Below are positions 16,583 through 25,473 of a stretch of 64,000 nucleotides of DNA, piece by piece. A program made the translations under genes and the position numbers. Numbering within the stretch: position 1 is the stretch's first letter; each line of letters starts with the position of its first letter. The stretch lies in contig NZ_CP009285.1 in assembly GCF_000758665.1 (NCBI RefSeq), forward strand, positions 1,116,001 through 1,180,000, written 5' to 3'. Below the pieces are notes generated by a model, which saw only the letters and a list, made by a program, of their open reading frames with translations, made no database searches and was not told where the DNA came from. The DNA comes from Paenibacillus borealis. Lineage in GTDB: Bacteria > Bacillota > Bacilli > Paenibacillales > Paenibacillaceae.

Positions 16583-17416
16583 ATGAATGCTAAATCAAAA
16601 AGCAGATGGAATATCGGGATTGAAGTGATTATGATTCTGCTGGCGCTTCTGTTCCTCTCTCCTTTCTATTTCCTGCTGGCGAACTCGGTGAAATCCTTCG
16701 GCGAGATCCTGAGCGATGCGGCAAGCTGGCCGCAGACCTTCATGTGGTCGAACTATACTAACGCCTGGAAGCTGGCCCGTTTCTCCGAGGCGTTCCGCAA
16801 CTCGCTGATTGTTACGATCATCAGTGTGGTTCTGATCTCTCTGTTCAGCGCAATGGCGGCTTACCGCATGGTGCGTGCCAATAACCGGTTCAACCAGGTT
16901 CTGCTGCTGCTGTTCGTAGCTGCTATGGTCGTACCGTTCCAGACCATCATGATTCCGATCCTGAAGGTCGTGAACATCCTGCATGTGAACAACTCCTTCA
17001 CGGGTCTGATTATATCCAACCTCGGTCTTAGCATTCCAATGGCGATCTTCCTGTTCCACGGCTTCATCAAGTCCGTGCCGCTGGAAATCGAAGAGGCCGC
17101 GACCGTGGACGGCTGTAACCCGATCTCGGCATTCTTCCGGATTGTGCTTCCTCTGCTGAAGCCGATGCTGATGACCATTATCGTACTGAATGCCCTGGGC
17201 ATCTGGAATGACTATCTGCTTCCATCGCTGATTCTTCAGGCACCGGGACTGCGGACCATTCCGCTGGCGACCTTCTCCTTCTTCGGCCAATATACGAAGC
17301 AATGGGATATGGCGCTTCCGGCACTGACTATCGGGGTTGCTCCAATTGTAATTTTCTATCTGTTCATGCAGCGTTATATTGTTGAGGGAATAGCGGCTGG
17401 CTCGGTGAAGGGTTAA
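16583..17416 (+). CDS. CUT1 sugar ABC transporter permease (UgpE/MalG class)
   Basis: 277 residues, six membrane helices, with the EAA loop EEAATVDGCNPISAFFRIVLP near residues 171-191 (cited as the family motif) and the NDYLLPSLIL pattern of MalG-like subunits. AGGAGG lies inside the end of the upstream permease gene and the ATG follows its stop with no gap, so the two permeases are translated together. It forms the second half of the transmembrane channel for the oligosaccharide delivered by the 17475 lipoprotein. Confidence 0.93.
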   Translation: MNAKSKSRWNIGIEVIMILLALLFLSPFYFLLANSVKSFGEILSDAASWPQTFMWSNYTNAWKLARFSEAFRNSLIVTIISVVLISLFSAMAAYRMVRANNRFNQVLLLLFVAAMVVPFQTIMIPILKVVNILHVNNSFTGLIISNLGLSIPMAIFLFHGFIKSVPLEIEEAATVDGCNPISAFFRIVLPLLKPMLMTIIVLNALGIWNDYLLPSLILQAPGLRTIPLATFSFFGQYTKQWDMALPALTIGVAPIVIFYLFMQRYIVEGIAAGSVKG

Positions 17417-17474
17417 TTCACCGGGCTCCCGTTCCACATATTAAGCAGTTAAATTATTCAAGGGGGAAATAAAA

Positions 17475-18776
17475 ATGATGAAAAAACGCTCTGCAGTGAT
17501 GCTGTCCAGCGTCATGCTGATGTCTGTCGTGCTTGCGGCATGCGGCGGTAATAACAATACCGCTTCAAATAATGCTTCCAATGGAAGCGCTGGCAACTCC
17601 GGAGAAGTGAAGACGGTTAAGATCTTCCAGTTCAAAACCGAAATCGTAGAAGGCCTTAACGAGCTTAAGGTTGAATTCGAGAAAGAATACCCTAACATCA
17701 AGCTGGACATCCAGACTGTCGGCGGCGGTGCAGACTATGCAGCAGCCCTGAAGACTAAATTCGCTTCCGGCGATGCTCCTGATATCTTCAGTAACGGCGG
17801 TTACGCTGAAATGGAACTGTGGGGCGACAAGCTCGAAGATTTGTCCGATCAGCCTTGGGTGAAGGATCTGATTCCTTTGGCAGCTGAGCCAATGACGAAA
17901 GACGGCAAAACCTACGGTATGCCAATGAACCTTGAAGGTATCGGTTATGTATACAACAAGGATCTGTTCGCTAAAGCCGGTATCACTGAAACTCCAAAAA
18001 CGATCTCTGAGCTGGAAGAAGCGGCTAAAAAGCTGCAGGCCATTGACGTTATTCCTTTCGGTAACGCATACCAGGAATGGTGGCTGCTGGGGATCCAGGG
18101 CATTAGCGTAGCTTTTGCACAGCAGGATAATGTGGATGAATTCATCAGCGGCCTGAACGCCGGAACTTCCACAATCGTAGGCAACGAGAAATTCAAGGAT
18201 TGGAGCAACCTGCTCAACCTGACTGTGAAATACGGACAGAAGAATCCTTTGACTACAGATGCTAACACTCACCTGGCTATGTTCGCCAATGGCGAAACCG
18301 CTATGATGCAGGAAGGAAACTGGGCACAGACGCTGGTTGACAACATTACTCCTGACATGAACATCGGTATGTTCCCTATGCCAATCAACGATGATCCTGC
18401 TATGAACGATAAGCTGTCTGTAGGTGTTCCGGCGAACCTGGTCGTTAACAAGGAATCCGGATCCAAGGAAGAAGCTAAGACTTTCCTGAACTGGCTCGTA
18501 ACTTCTGACATGGGTAAAGAGTATATCGTCAAAAAATGGAAGTTCATCCCTGCACTGTCCACCATTGCAGCAACACCTGAAGATATCGGTCTTCTTGGTG
18601 CGGATGTATGGAACTATGTTCAAGAAGGTAAAGTCTACGGACTGCAGGCTTCGAAATTCCCTGATGGTGTAACTCAGGAATTCGCCAGCGTTATTCAAGA
18701 GCTGATCGCCGGCAAAGTGGACGAAGCAGGCTGGGAAACTGGCATGCAGGCCGCTTGGGACAAGCTGAAGAAATAA
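17475..18776 (+). CDS. Extracellular sugar-binding lipoprotein of the CUT1 transporter
   Basis: 433 residues. A lipoprotein signal peptide ends in the lipobox LAAC (Cys near residue 24), followed by an Asn/Ser-rich linker and a family-1 solute-binding fold (VGGGADYAAALKTKFASGDAPDIFS is the classic early motif, quoted in part as KTKFASGDAPDIF). The protein sits on the outer face of the membrane and delivers oligosaccharide to the permeases encoded upstream. AGGGGG at 17461-17466 precedes ATG at 17475. A 58-bp gap separates it from the permease gene, and a nested hairpin follows, which would allow higher expression of the binding protein than of the next enzyme. Confidence 0.94.
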   Translation: MMKKRSAVMLSSVMLMSVVLAACGGNNNTASNNASNGSAGNSGEVKTVKIFQFKTEIVEGLNELKVEFEKEYPNIKLDIQTVGGGADYAAALKTKFASGDAPDIFSNGGYAEMELWGDKLEDLSDQPWVKDLIPLAAEPMTKDGKTYGMPMNLEGIGYVYNKDLFAKAGITETPKTISELEEAAKKLQAIDVIPFGNAYQEWWLLGIQGISVAFAQQDNVDEFISGLNAGTSTIVGNEKFKDWSNLLNLTVKYGQKNPLTTDANTHLAMFANGETAMMQEGNWAQTLVDNITPDMNIGMFPMPINDDPAMNDKLSVGVPANLVVNKESGSKEEAKTFLNWLVTSDMGKEYIVKKWKFIPALSTIAATPEDIGLLGADVWNYVQEGKVYGLQASKFPDGVTQEFASVIQELIAGKVDEAGWETGMQAAWDKLKK

Positions 18777-18841
18777 TCAGTCCCTGCAAGCAAGTCATTG
18801 TAATGTAAGGTTAAATAGAGAGTCCTTATAGGGACCTACAA

Positions 18842-18922
18842 CCGGATAAAGTGGATTTGCCAGGACGCTCCAGTCTATCTCAGCATATGAGGTGAGGCGG
18901 GGGCGTCCTTTTGGTTATCCGG
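18842..18922 (+). terminator. Nested hairpin between binding-protein and GH42 genes (partial terminator)
   Basis: An outer arm CCGGATAA (18842-18849) pairs with TTATCCGG (18915-18922), a middle arm GGACGC (18863-18868) with GCGTCC (18903-18908) followed by TTTT, and an inner CTCA/TGAG loop. The middle stem plus T4 looks like a leaky terminator; the outer stem includes the T-run and could compete with it. It probably lowers read-through into the beta-galactosidase gene. Confidence 0.55.
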
Positions 18923-18996
18923 CGAACAGGCAGCTGAGATATACTCTATTCATAAAGACTTTGTGCATGAATGAGGAGAGGGAGCTGGTGGAACTT

Positions 18997-21000
18997 ATGA
19001 AGCTGAACAGCTACAGCAAGGTGCAGATCGGTGTGGACTATTATCCCGAGCATTGGGACGAGTCGATGTGGGAGACGGATATCAAGTTAATGAAGGAAAC
19101 CGGAGTCAAGATAGTCCGGGTAGCGGAGTTTGCCTGGAGCCGGCTTGAACCGGAGGAAGGGAGATTTGATTTCGCCTGGCTGGACCGGGCGCTGGATCTG
19201 TTTCACAAATACGGGATTCAGATTGTCATCGGGACCCCGACTGCGACACCGCCGCGCTGGCTTACTACCGCATACCCCGATGTATTGCCTGTGTTTGCCG
19301 ATGGAGGCGTATTCCATCCGGGTGTGCGCGGCCACCGCTGTTATAACAGCGTATCGCTGCGTAAGTATGGCAGCCGGATTATTGAAGCGCTGGCCCGGCA
19401 TTACAGCAGTCATCCTGCCGTCATCGGCTGGCAGACGGACAATGAATTCAGTATGCTGGACTGCCACTGTGACAGCTGTAATCTGGCTTTCCGCAGCTGG
19501 GTCCAGGAGAAGTATGGCACCACTGAACAAGTGAATGAAGAGTGGGGAACTGTAGTCTGGAGCGGGGAGTACAGCAGCTGGGATGAATTGACGGTTCCTT
19601 ATGGCGGCTCGCCATTCCAGAACCCTTCGATGCTGCTGGATTTCCAGCGGTTCCAGTGGGAGGCGGCGATTGCCTTCCAGAAGACGCAGACGGAGGTGCT
19701 GCGCGCGATCTGCCCGCAGCACTTCATCACCCATAACTTCCACAGCTATCCGCAGCGGCTGGATATGCACGGGCTGGCCGAGGACCTTGATGTCGCGTCC
19801 TTCGATTATTATCCGAACCCCTCGCCGCAGAAGCAGGCGACCGCGCCTTACAGCGGGGCGTTATCCCTGGATCTGACCCGCGGCATCAAACGCCGCAATT
19901 TCTGGATCATGGAGCAGCTCAGCGGTCCGCCGGGCTGCTGGTTCCCGATGTGGAGGACACCTTATCCGGGGCTCATCCGCGCCTATAGCTGGCAGGCGAT
20001 TGCCAGAGGTGCGGATACCGTGGTGCATTTCCGCTGGAGAAGCGCGGCTGCCGGTGCGGAGCAGTTCTGGCACGGGCTGATTGACCACAGCAATGTGCCC
20101 GGGCGGAGATTTGCCGAATTCGCGCAGCTGTGCAGCGAGGTGAACGGTCTGGCTCCGCTGCTGGAGGGGACCGGGGTTATTAGCCAGGCGGCCATTCTGT
20201 ATTCGCATGAGCAGATGGCAGCACTGCGGATCCAGCCCCAGGCGGACGGACTGGACTATTATGAGAACATCAAGCAGTACCACCGGGCGCTGACCCGGCT
20301 TGGCATCGGCTGTGATGTCATCGGCTGGCGGCAGCCGCTGGAGGGATACAAGCTGGTGATTGCCCCAAGCCTGTATCTGCATGATGAAGCAGCCGCGCAA
20401 TTGCTGGAGGACTTTGCAGCAGGGGGAGGTACTGTAATCCTTACCAGCCGCAGCGGTGTGAAGAATATGAATAACATCTGTGTGATGCAGCCGCTGCCGG
20501 GACTCTTCTCCCGGGCGGCAGGCGTAACGGTGGAGGAATATGATCCGGTCGGAGGCGATGTCCACTCGCTTCGGAGCCCTGACGGAATTCTGTATGAATG
20601 CAGCCAGTGGTGCGACATTCTGCGGCCGGAGGGAGCCGAGCCGGTCGCCTGGTATGCAGATGATTTCTTTGCCGGTGCTCCTGCGGTTACGGTGAACAGC
20701 TTCGGGGCGGGCAGGGTTTATTATATCGGTACCCATGCGGAGGAGAGTTACTGGTTGAAGCTTCTGGGAGATATTGCACCGGATGCGGGACTAACGCTGT
20801 TCCCGGAATTGCCGGACGGCGTGCAGGCCTTCACACGCACAGGACCAAAGGGAGAGCTGCTGTTCCTGCTGAATCTCAGCCGGACGTCTCAGACCGTAGG
20901 GTTAGACAAGCAGTACCGCAGCGCTCTTACCGGTACCCCGATATCTGGTCCGGTAGAGCTTGCGGCATATGGTGTAGAGATTCTGGAGACTCAAGGCTGA
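18997..21000 (+). CDS. GH42 beta-galactosidase, zinc-motif type
   Basis: About 667 residues. The GH42 barrel carries acid/base Glu150 (WQTDNEF) and nucleophile Glu306 (IMEQLSG), followed by the GH42 trimerisation and C-terminal domains. Cys115 and the CxCxxC cluster at 156-161 reproduce the structural zinc site of thermophilic GH42 enzymes. There is no signal peptide, so it would trim beta-galactosyl units from imported oligosaccharides in the cytosol. It follows the transporter genes and is probably in their operon beyond a leaky terminator. ATG at 18997 is chosen (GGTGG upstream); the frame is open upstream into the hairpin, and ATG at 18967 lacks a ribosome binding site. Confidence 0.9.
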   Translation: MKLNSYSKVQIGVDYYPEHWDESMWETDIKLMKETGVKIVRVAEFAWSRLEPEEGRFDFAWLDRALDLFHKYGIQIVIGTPTATPPRWLTTAYPDVLPVFADGGVFHPGVRGHRCYNSVSLRKYGSRIIEALARHYSSHPAVIGWQTDNEFSMLDCHCDSCNLAFRSWVQEKYGTTEQVNEEWGTVVWSGEYSSWDELTVPYGGSPFQNPSMLLDFQRFQWEAAIAFQKTQTEVLRAICPQHFITHNFHSYPQRLDMHGLAEDLDVASFDYYPNPSPQKQATAPYSGALSLDLTRGIKRRNFWIMEQLSGPPGCWFPMWRTPYPGLIRAYSWQAIARGADTVVHFRWRSAAAGAEQFWHGLIDHSNVPGRRFAEFAQLCSEVNGLAPLLEGTGVISQAAILYSHEQMAALRIQPQADGLDYYENIKQYHRALTRLGIGCDVIGWRQPLEGYKLVIAPSLYLHDEAAAQLLEDFAAGGGTVILTSRSGVKNMNNICVMQPLPGLFSRAAGVTVEEYDPVGGDVHSLRSPDGILYECSQWCDILRPEGAEPVAWYADDFFAGAPAVTVNSFGAGRVYYIGTHAEESYWLKLLGDIAPDAGLTLFPELPDGVQAFTRTGPKGELLFLLNLSRTSQTVGLDKQYRSALTGTPISGPVELAAYGVEILETQG

Positions 21001-21020
21001 AGCTGGCTGGGAGCTGGCAT

Positions 21021-21257
21021 TCAGGCGGAAGGATGGCGTCTCTTGTCCAGCATGCGCGAGATTAAGGGGATTACCACTGCTCTGGGTTGCGGAGGATTTA
21101 ATCTTGGCTGCTGTTCCTTCTGCGGAGCCTGAGGCTCTTCTTGCCGGAGCATGTCCAGCAGGTCATAGACGGTTGTGATTTGATTCGTATCTATAATTAA
21201 TTCTTTACCATCCGGGTTCCCGGGAATCTTGAAATTCCATTGTTTATTTCCCATCAT
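21021..21257 (-). CDS. Small conserved-looking protein of unknown function
   Basis: 78 residues starting MMGNKQWNFKIPG, with AAGGAG 5 bases upstream of ATG at 21257. A globular half (to about residue 40, including a possible helix DLLDMLRQEE) is followed by a Gln/Pro-rich linker and a basic tail containing LISRMLDKRRH. I recognise no family. It is convergent with the GH42 gene, with only 20 bp between stop codons, and divergent from the LysR gene. The strong ribosome binding site supports expression; function is unknown. Confidence 0.6.
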   Translation of the reverse strand: MMGNKQWNFKIPGNPDGKELIIDTNQITTVYDLLDMLRQEEPQAPQKEQQPRLNPPQPRAVVIPLISRMLDKRRHPSA

Positions 21258-21407
21258 AATCACTCCTTATTAGTGTGTGCCATCCGGCAGAGGCAGAGTG
21301 TTTCTTTTATATTTTCATCATAATCTGCGAAGCGGATCATGTATAATGAAGGGAAATGATGGTGGCCATCACTGCGGCTGATGGGTGATCCGGGGGAGAG
21401 ATGCGAT

Positions 21408-22322
21408 ATGGATATTGGTCTTCTTAAAGTATTTCAGGCGGTTGCTGAAGAAGGTAGTATCTCTAAAGCAGCCCAAAGCCTGAACTATGTGCAGTCGAAT
21501 GTGACGGCCAGAATACAGCAATTGGAGCAGGAACTGAAGACTCCGCTCTTCTACCGGCACAGCCGGGGAATCACATTGACTTCAGCGGGACAGACGTTCA
21601 TGGAATATACGGTCAGGATTCTTAAATTGCTGGACGAAGCCAAACAGGCGGTTCTGGATTCGCCGGTTCCCAAAGGCTCGATTACGGTCGGCTCGGATAC
21701 TACGGCGGCTGTACGGTTGCCTGCCATCCTGTCCGCTTACCGTGTCTGTTACCCTGATGTTGAAGTTCATCTTCAAGTCGGACGGGCGGGGGAGCTTATT
21801 GATTCTGTCCTGCAGCATACCGTGCACGGGGCCTTTCTCGACGGACCGGTTGAGCATCCGGAGATTGTCCAGGAGCTGCTCATCCACGAGCGGATTGGAC
21901 TTGTGATTCCGGATACGATGGATTATCAGGGCATCCGCTCTGTACATGACAAGACGCTGCTGATGCTGAATTCAGAGTGCCTGTACCGGAGCAGACTGGA
22001 GAAATGGCTCGCGGAAGAGGGCGGCCGGCTGGGCAAGGTGATGGAATTCGGGACGATGGAAGGACTCCTCGGATGCGTGAAAGCGGGAATTGGCTATGCG
22101 GTTCTGCCTTTATCCTATTTCACCCGGATGAATGTAACGGAAGGGATCCGCATCTATCCCTTTCCGGAGAAGTATGCTGAGGTCCCGACGGTGTTCATCC
22201 GGCGGCGCGACCTCTATATGACGAGTGCCTTCCGGGAGTTCATAGAAGAGCTTAAGGCAGGGCTGCCGGAAGCGGTGAGCGGGACGGATGTGACAGCGGG
22301 CAGCGGCGGAACTGTGAAGTAA
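21408..22322 (+). CDS. LysR-family transcriptional regulator
   Basis: 304 residues. The N-terminal winged helix-turn-helix (residues 1-60: LLKVFQAVAEEGSISKAAQ, then the VQSNVTARIQQLE recognition helix) is classic LysR. A type-2 periplasmic-binding-like effector domain follows (about 88-295). GGGGGAGA precedes ATG at 21408. It is divergent from the small gene at 21021 and does not face an obvious catabolic gene, so its target is unclear. Related Firmicute regulators of this shape often sit beside an exporter they control, but none is adjacent here. Confidence 0.9.
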   Translation: MDIGLLKVFQAVAEEGSISKAAQSLNYVQSNVTARIQQLEQELKTPLFYRHSRGITLTSAGQTFMEYTVRILKLLDEAKQAVLDSPVPKGSITVGSDTTAAVRLPAILSAYRVCYPDVEVHLQVGRAGELIDSVLQHTVHGAFLDGPVEHPEIVQELLIHERIGLVIPDTMDYQGIRSVHDKTLLMLNSECLYRSRLEKWLAEEGGRLGKVMEFGTMEGLLGCVKAGIGYAVLPLSYFTRMNVTEGIRIYPFPEKYAEVPTVFIRRRDLYMTSAFREFIEELKAGLPEAVSGTDVTAGSGGTVK

Positions 22323-22335
22323 CAGTTATATAATC

Positions 22336-22380
22336 AAACAGCGGCACCCCGGCTGGCTTAGCTGCGGGTGCCGCTGTTTA
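22336..22380. terminator. Terminator between convergent LysR and AraC genes
   Basis: A 14-bp stem (22336-22349 with 22366-22379, AAACAGCGGCACCC and its complement) ends in TTT on the plus strand and, because of the A-run in the left arm, also in TTT on the minus strand. Confidence 0.75.
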
Positions 22381-22393
22381 TGCTGGAGAAGGA

Positions 22394-23230
22394 TTAATGC
22401 AGCTTCCTGAACTGCTCCGGCGTAATTGCCGACTGCTTGCGGAACGTAGCCACGAAGTGGCTGACGTCGCGGAAGCCGACGCGCTGTGAGATTGCTTTTA
22501 CCGTAAGCGCAGGCTGGGTGACAAGCAGTTCCTTGCTCTTGCGGATTCGCAGCCGGACGAAATAGGCATAAGGGGAGAGGCCGAACGTCTGCAGGAACAG
22601 GCTGTTCAGATAGCGCCCGGATACATCGAGCTGGGCAGCGAGATCATAGAGACCCACCTCGGGATCGCCGTAGTGGCTGTCCATCCATTTCAGCAGCGGC
22701 TGCAGCTTGTCCACATTGCGGGAGATCGCTGTGTTATTGTGCAGCTGCCCGTATTTGTTCAGCGTCAGCAGGAAACGGTAGGCATCGGTAGATTCACCCA
22801 GATTGAACATGTCGCTTGAAGCATCATGGCGGTCGAGCATCTCCTTCAGCATATGGCGGAGCGGCGATTCATTCTCCCAGCGGTACAGAAGATTGGAATT
22901 CATCGCGAGCGAATCCAGAATATGCCGGGCTGAAGTCCCGCTGAAGGTGAGATAATAGGTGCACCATACCTCGGAAGAGAGGGATTCATAGCCGTGCGGT
23001 ATACCCGGCATCAGAAGAATGCCGCTGCCTTCAGCGAGTGTTATCTTTTTATTGTCGAAATGAATGATGCCTTCACCGTACGCGGTTTGCAGCCAGTGAT
23101 AGGTATGATAGCCTTGCGGGCGGGAGACTTTCTCCTGATCGGGGTTATAGCCCATGCTATCCAGGGCAATCGGAAGCTGCTGTCCGCTCTCCTGGGCGAA
23201 CACGATTCTGCGCACGGTGCTAACTGGCAT
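22394..23230 (-). CDS. AraC-family regulator of the adjacent beta-galactosidase
   Basis: About 278 residues. The N-terminal half is a cupin-like AraC ligand-binding domain (LMPGIPHGYESLSSEVW); the C-terminal 100 residues hold two helix-turn-helix units (YDLAAQLDVSGRYLNSLF and AISQRVGFRDVSHFVATFRK). ATG at 23230 is preferred because AGGAG lies 9 bases upstream; a start at 23254 lacks any site. It is divergent from the GH42 gene at 23349, pointing to local control of that enzyme by a galactoside-type inducer (inference). Confidence 0.9.
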   Translation of the reverse strand: MPVSTVRRIVFAQESGQQLPIALDSMGYNPDQEKVSRPQGYHTYHWLQTAYGEGIIHFDNKKITLAEGSGILLMPGIPHGYESLSSEVWCTYYLTFSGTSARHILDSLAMNSNLLYRWENESPLRHMLKEMLDRHDASSDMFNLGESTDAYRFLLTLNKYGQLHNNTAISRNVDKLQPLLKWMDSHYGDPEVGLYDLAAQLDVSGRYLNSLFLQTFGLSPYAYFVRLRIRKSKELLVTQPALTVKAISQRVGFRDVSHFVATFRKQSAITPEQFRKLH

Positions 23231-23287
23231 GAATGTCAACTCCTGTTGTTCCATATTATTATATGTTAGGTTTTTTATTTTATATAT

Positions 23288-23330
23288 AAAGCGCTTAGTT
23301 TAATGCTTAAAATAAGAATATACTTATACT
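23288..23330 (+). promoter_or_regulatory. AAAGCGCTT (partial cre-like) and TATACT box upstream of the second GH42 gene
   Basis: AAAGCGCTT at 23288-23296 matches the core of CcpA operators, but the outer bases of the cre consensus are absent. TATACT at 23325-23330 is a reasonable -10. Carbon catabolite control is plausible but weakly supported. Confidence 0.35.
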
Positions 23331-23348
23331 ATAAAGGATGTGCAAAGT

Positions 23349-25379
23349 ATGATCAACGAGAAATTGCCGAAGGTTTGGTATGGTGGAGATTATAACCCGG
23401 AGCAGTGGGATGCCCCAGTATGGGCAGAGGATGAACGGATGTTCAAGCTGGCAGGGATTGATGTCGCTACGATCAATGTGTTCAATTGGGCAACGCTTCA
23501 GCCCTCTGAGGATACGTACGATTTCAGCGGTCTGGATGCATTAATCGACCGTCTATATAAGAATGGAACCTATATATGTCTGGCTACCGCAACCGGTGCG
23601 CATCCGGCCTGGATGGCTCACCGCTATCCTGAGGTTACACGGGTGGATGTCCAGGGCAGAAAGCGCAAATTCGGCGGACGCCACAACTCCAATCCGAACA
23701 GCCCGGTATACCGCGAATATGCTGCACGGCTGGCTGGCAAGCTGGCGGAGCGCTACAAGGATCATCCGGCGCTGCTGATCTGGCATATCTCCAATGAATA
23801 CGGCGGATATGATTATTCCGAGCAGTCTGAAGCGGCCTTCCGCGTCTGGCTGAAGGAGCGTTACGGATCACTTGATGCGCTGAACAAAGCCTGGAATACC
23901 CGTTTCTGGGGCCATACCTTCTATGACTGGGAAGAGATCGTAGTACCGAACGAGCTCAGTGAAGAGTGGAACGGCAACCGGACGAACTTCCAGGGGATTT
24001 CGCTGGATTACCGGAGATTCATGTCCCATAGCCTGCTGGATTGCTATAAGCTTGAGCATGCTGCAATCAGGGAGCACAGCAAGAATATTCCCATTACCAC
24101 TAACCTGATGGGCTTCTATCCGGAGCTGGACTATTTCGAATGGGCTAAATATATGGATGTGATCTCCTGGGACAACTATCCGGCTCTGGACACACCGGTC
24201 AGCCATACAGCCATGACGCATGATCTCATGCGCGGGCTGAAGAACGGCCAGCCGTTCATGCTGATGGAGCAGACGCCAAGCCAGCAGAACTGGATGCCGT
24301 ACAACTCCGTGAAGCGTCCGGGTGTGATGCGCTTGTGGAGCTACCAGGCGGTGGCGCGCGGCGCGGATACAGTGCTGTTCTTCCAGCTGCGCCGGTCTAT
24401 CGGTGCATGCGAGAAGTATCACGGTGCGGTCATTGAGCATGTCGGACATGAGCATACGCGGGTATTCCGTGAATGTGCCGAGCTTGGCCGGGAGCTGGAG
24501 CTGCTGGGCGATGAGCTGCTGGATGCGCGCAGTGCGGCGCAGATCGGGATTATTTATGACTGGGAGAACCGCTGGGCGCTTGACCTCTCCAGCGGCCCGA
24601 CCGTAGCACTGGATTATGTGAAGGAAATTCACAGCTATTATGATGCGCTGTATCAGCAGAATATTGAAGCGGATATGATCGGTGTTGAAGAGGATCTGTC
24701 AAAGTACAAGATTGTAATCGCGCCGGTGATGTATATGGTTAAACCGGGATTTGCGGCGAAGGTTGAAGCCTTCGTTCAAGCGGGCGGAACGTTCATTACA
24801 ACCTATTTCAGCGGTATCGTTAACGAGAACGATCTGGTTACCGTTGGAGGCTACCCTGGTGAGCTGCGCAAGGTGCTGGGCATCTGGGCTGAAGAGATTG
24901 ATGCCCTGCTGCCGGATATGCGCAATGAAATCGTGATGAACCGGGAATGGGGGCAGCTTAACCGCTCCTATTCCTGCGGTCTGCTCTGCGATCTGATTCA
25001 TTCCGAAGGTGCGGAAGTGCTTGCACAGTACGGCACTGATTTCTATAAGGGGATGCCTGCCCTGACCGTGAACCGCTTCGGCGAAGGCAAAGCCTATTAT
25101 GTAGCCACCAGTCCCGATGCTGCGTTCCTGCGCGCATTCCTTGCCACCGTGAGCGCAGAGAACGGCATTGCCCCGCTGGTGAGCGCACCGGAAGGCATCG
25201 AGTCCGTCCAGCGGGTGAAGGAAGGCGTATCCTACCTGTTCCTGCTCAATCATTCTGCCGAGGAGCTTAGTGCAGATATTGGTACCGGCGAGCGGACAGA
25301 TCTGCTGACAGGCAAGAAATTCAGCGGCTCCACGGTAGTTCCGGGCCGCGGAGTAATGATTCTGTCGGATAAACAGTAA
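23349..25379 (+). CDS. GH42 beta-galactosidase, second copy without zinc motif
   Basis: 676 residues with the three GH42 domains. Acid/base Glu150 lies in WHISNEYGG and nucleophile Glu307 in LMEQTPSQQNW, the W and spacing typical of BgaB/YesZ-like enzymes. The cysteine cluster of the 18997 enzyme is absent (GYDYSEQSE at that place), so the two copies belong to different GH42 branches and probably differ in linkage or chain-length preference. No signal peptide: cytosolic. AAGGATG lies 8 bases before ATG at 23349. It is monocistronic, divergent from its AraC regulator and followed by a terminator. Confidence 0.92.
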   Translation: MINEKLPKVWYGGDYNPEQWDAPVWAEDERMFKLAGIDVATINVFNWATLQPSEDTYDFSGLDALIDRLYKNGTYICLATATGAHPAWMAHRYPEVTRVDVQGRKRKFGGRHNSNPNSPVYREYAARLAGKLAERYKDHPALLIWHISNEYGGYDYSEQSEAAFRVWLKERYGSLDALNKAWNTRFWGHTFYDWEEIVVPNELSEEWNGNRTNFQGISLDYRRFMSHSLLDCYKLEHAAIREHSKNIPITTNLMGFYPELDYFEWAKYMDVISWDNYPALDTPVSHTAMTHDLMRGLKNGQPFMLMEQTPSQQNWMPYNSVKRPGVMRLWSYQAVARGADTVLFFQLRRSIGACEKYHGAVIEHVGHEHTRVFRECAELGRELELLGDELLDARSAAQIGIIYDWENRWALDLSSGPTVALDYVKEIHSYYDALYQQNIEADMIGVEEDLSKYKIVIAPVMYMVKPGFAAKVEAFVQAGGTFITTYFSGIVNENDLVTVGGYPGELRKVLGIWAEEIDALLPDMRNEIVMNREWGQLNRSYSCGLLCDLIHSEGAEVLAQYGTDFYKGMPALTVNRFGEGKAYYVATSPDAAFLRAFLATVSAENGIAPLVSAPEGIESVQRVKEGVSYLFLLNHSAEELSADIGTGERTDLLTGKKFSGSTVVPGRGVMILSDKQ

Positions 25380-25402
25380 ATCGGAATAAGACAAAGCAGC
25401 TA

Positions 25403-25442
25403 AACCGGCAATTCTCCGCACAGAGGAGGTTGCCGGTTTTTT
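25403..25442. terminator. Rho-independent terminator after the second GH42 gene
   Basis: AACCGGCAA (25403-25411) pairs with TTGCCGGTT (25430-25438), followed by T-rich sequence. It also lies at the end of the minus-strand germination operon. Confidence 0.85.
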
Positions 25443-25473
25443 ACGCAGTCAAAGCTGTTTCCGCTTGAGTATT

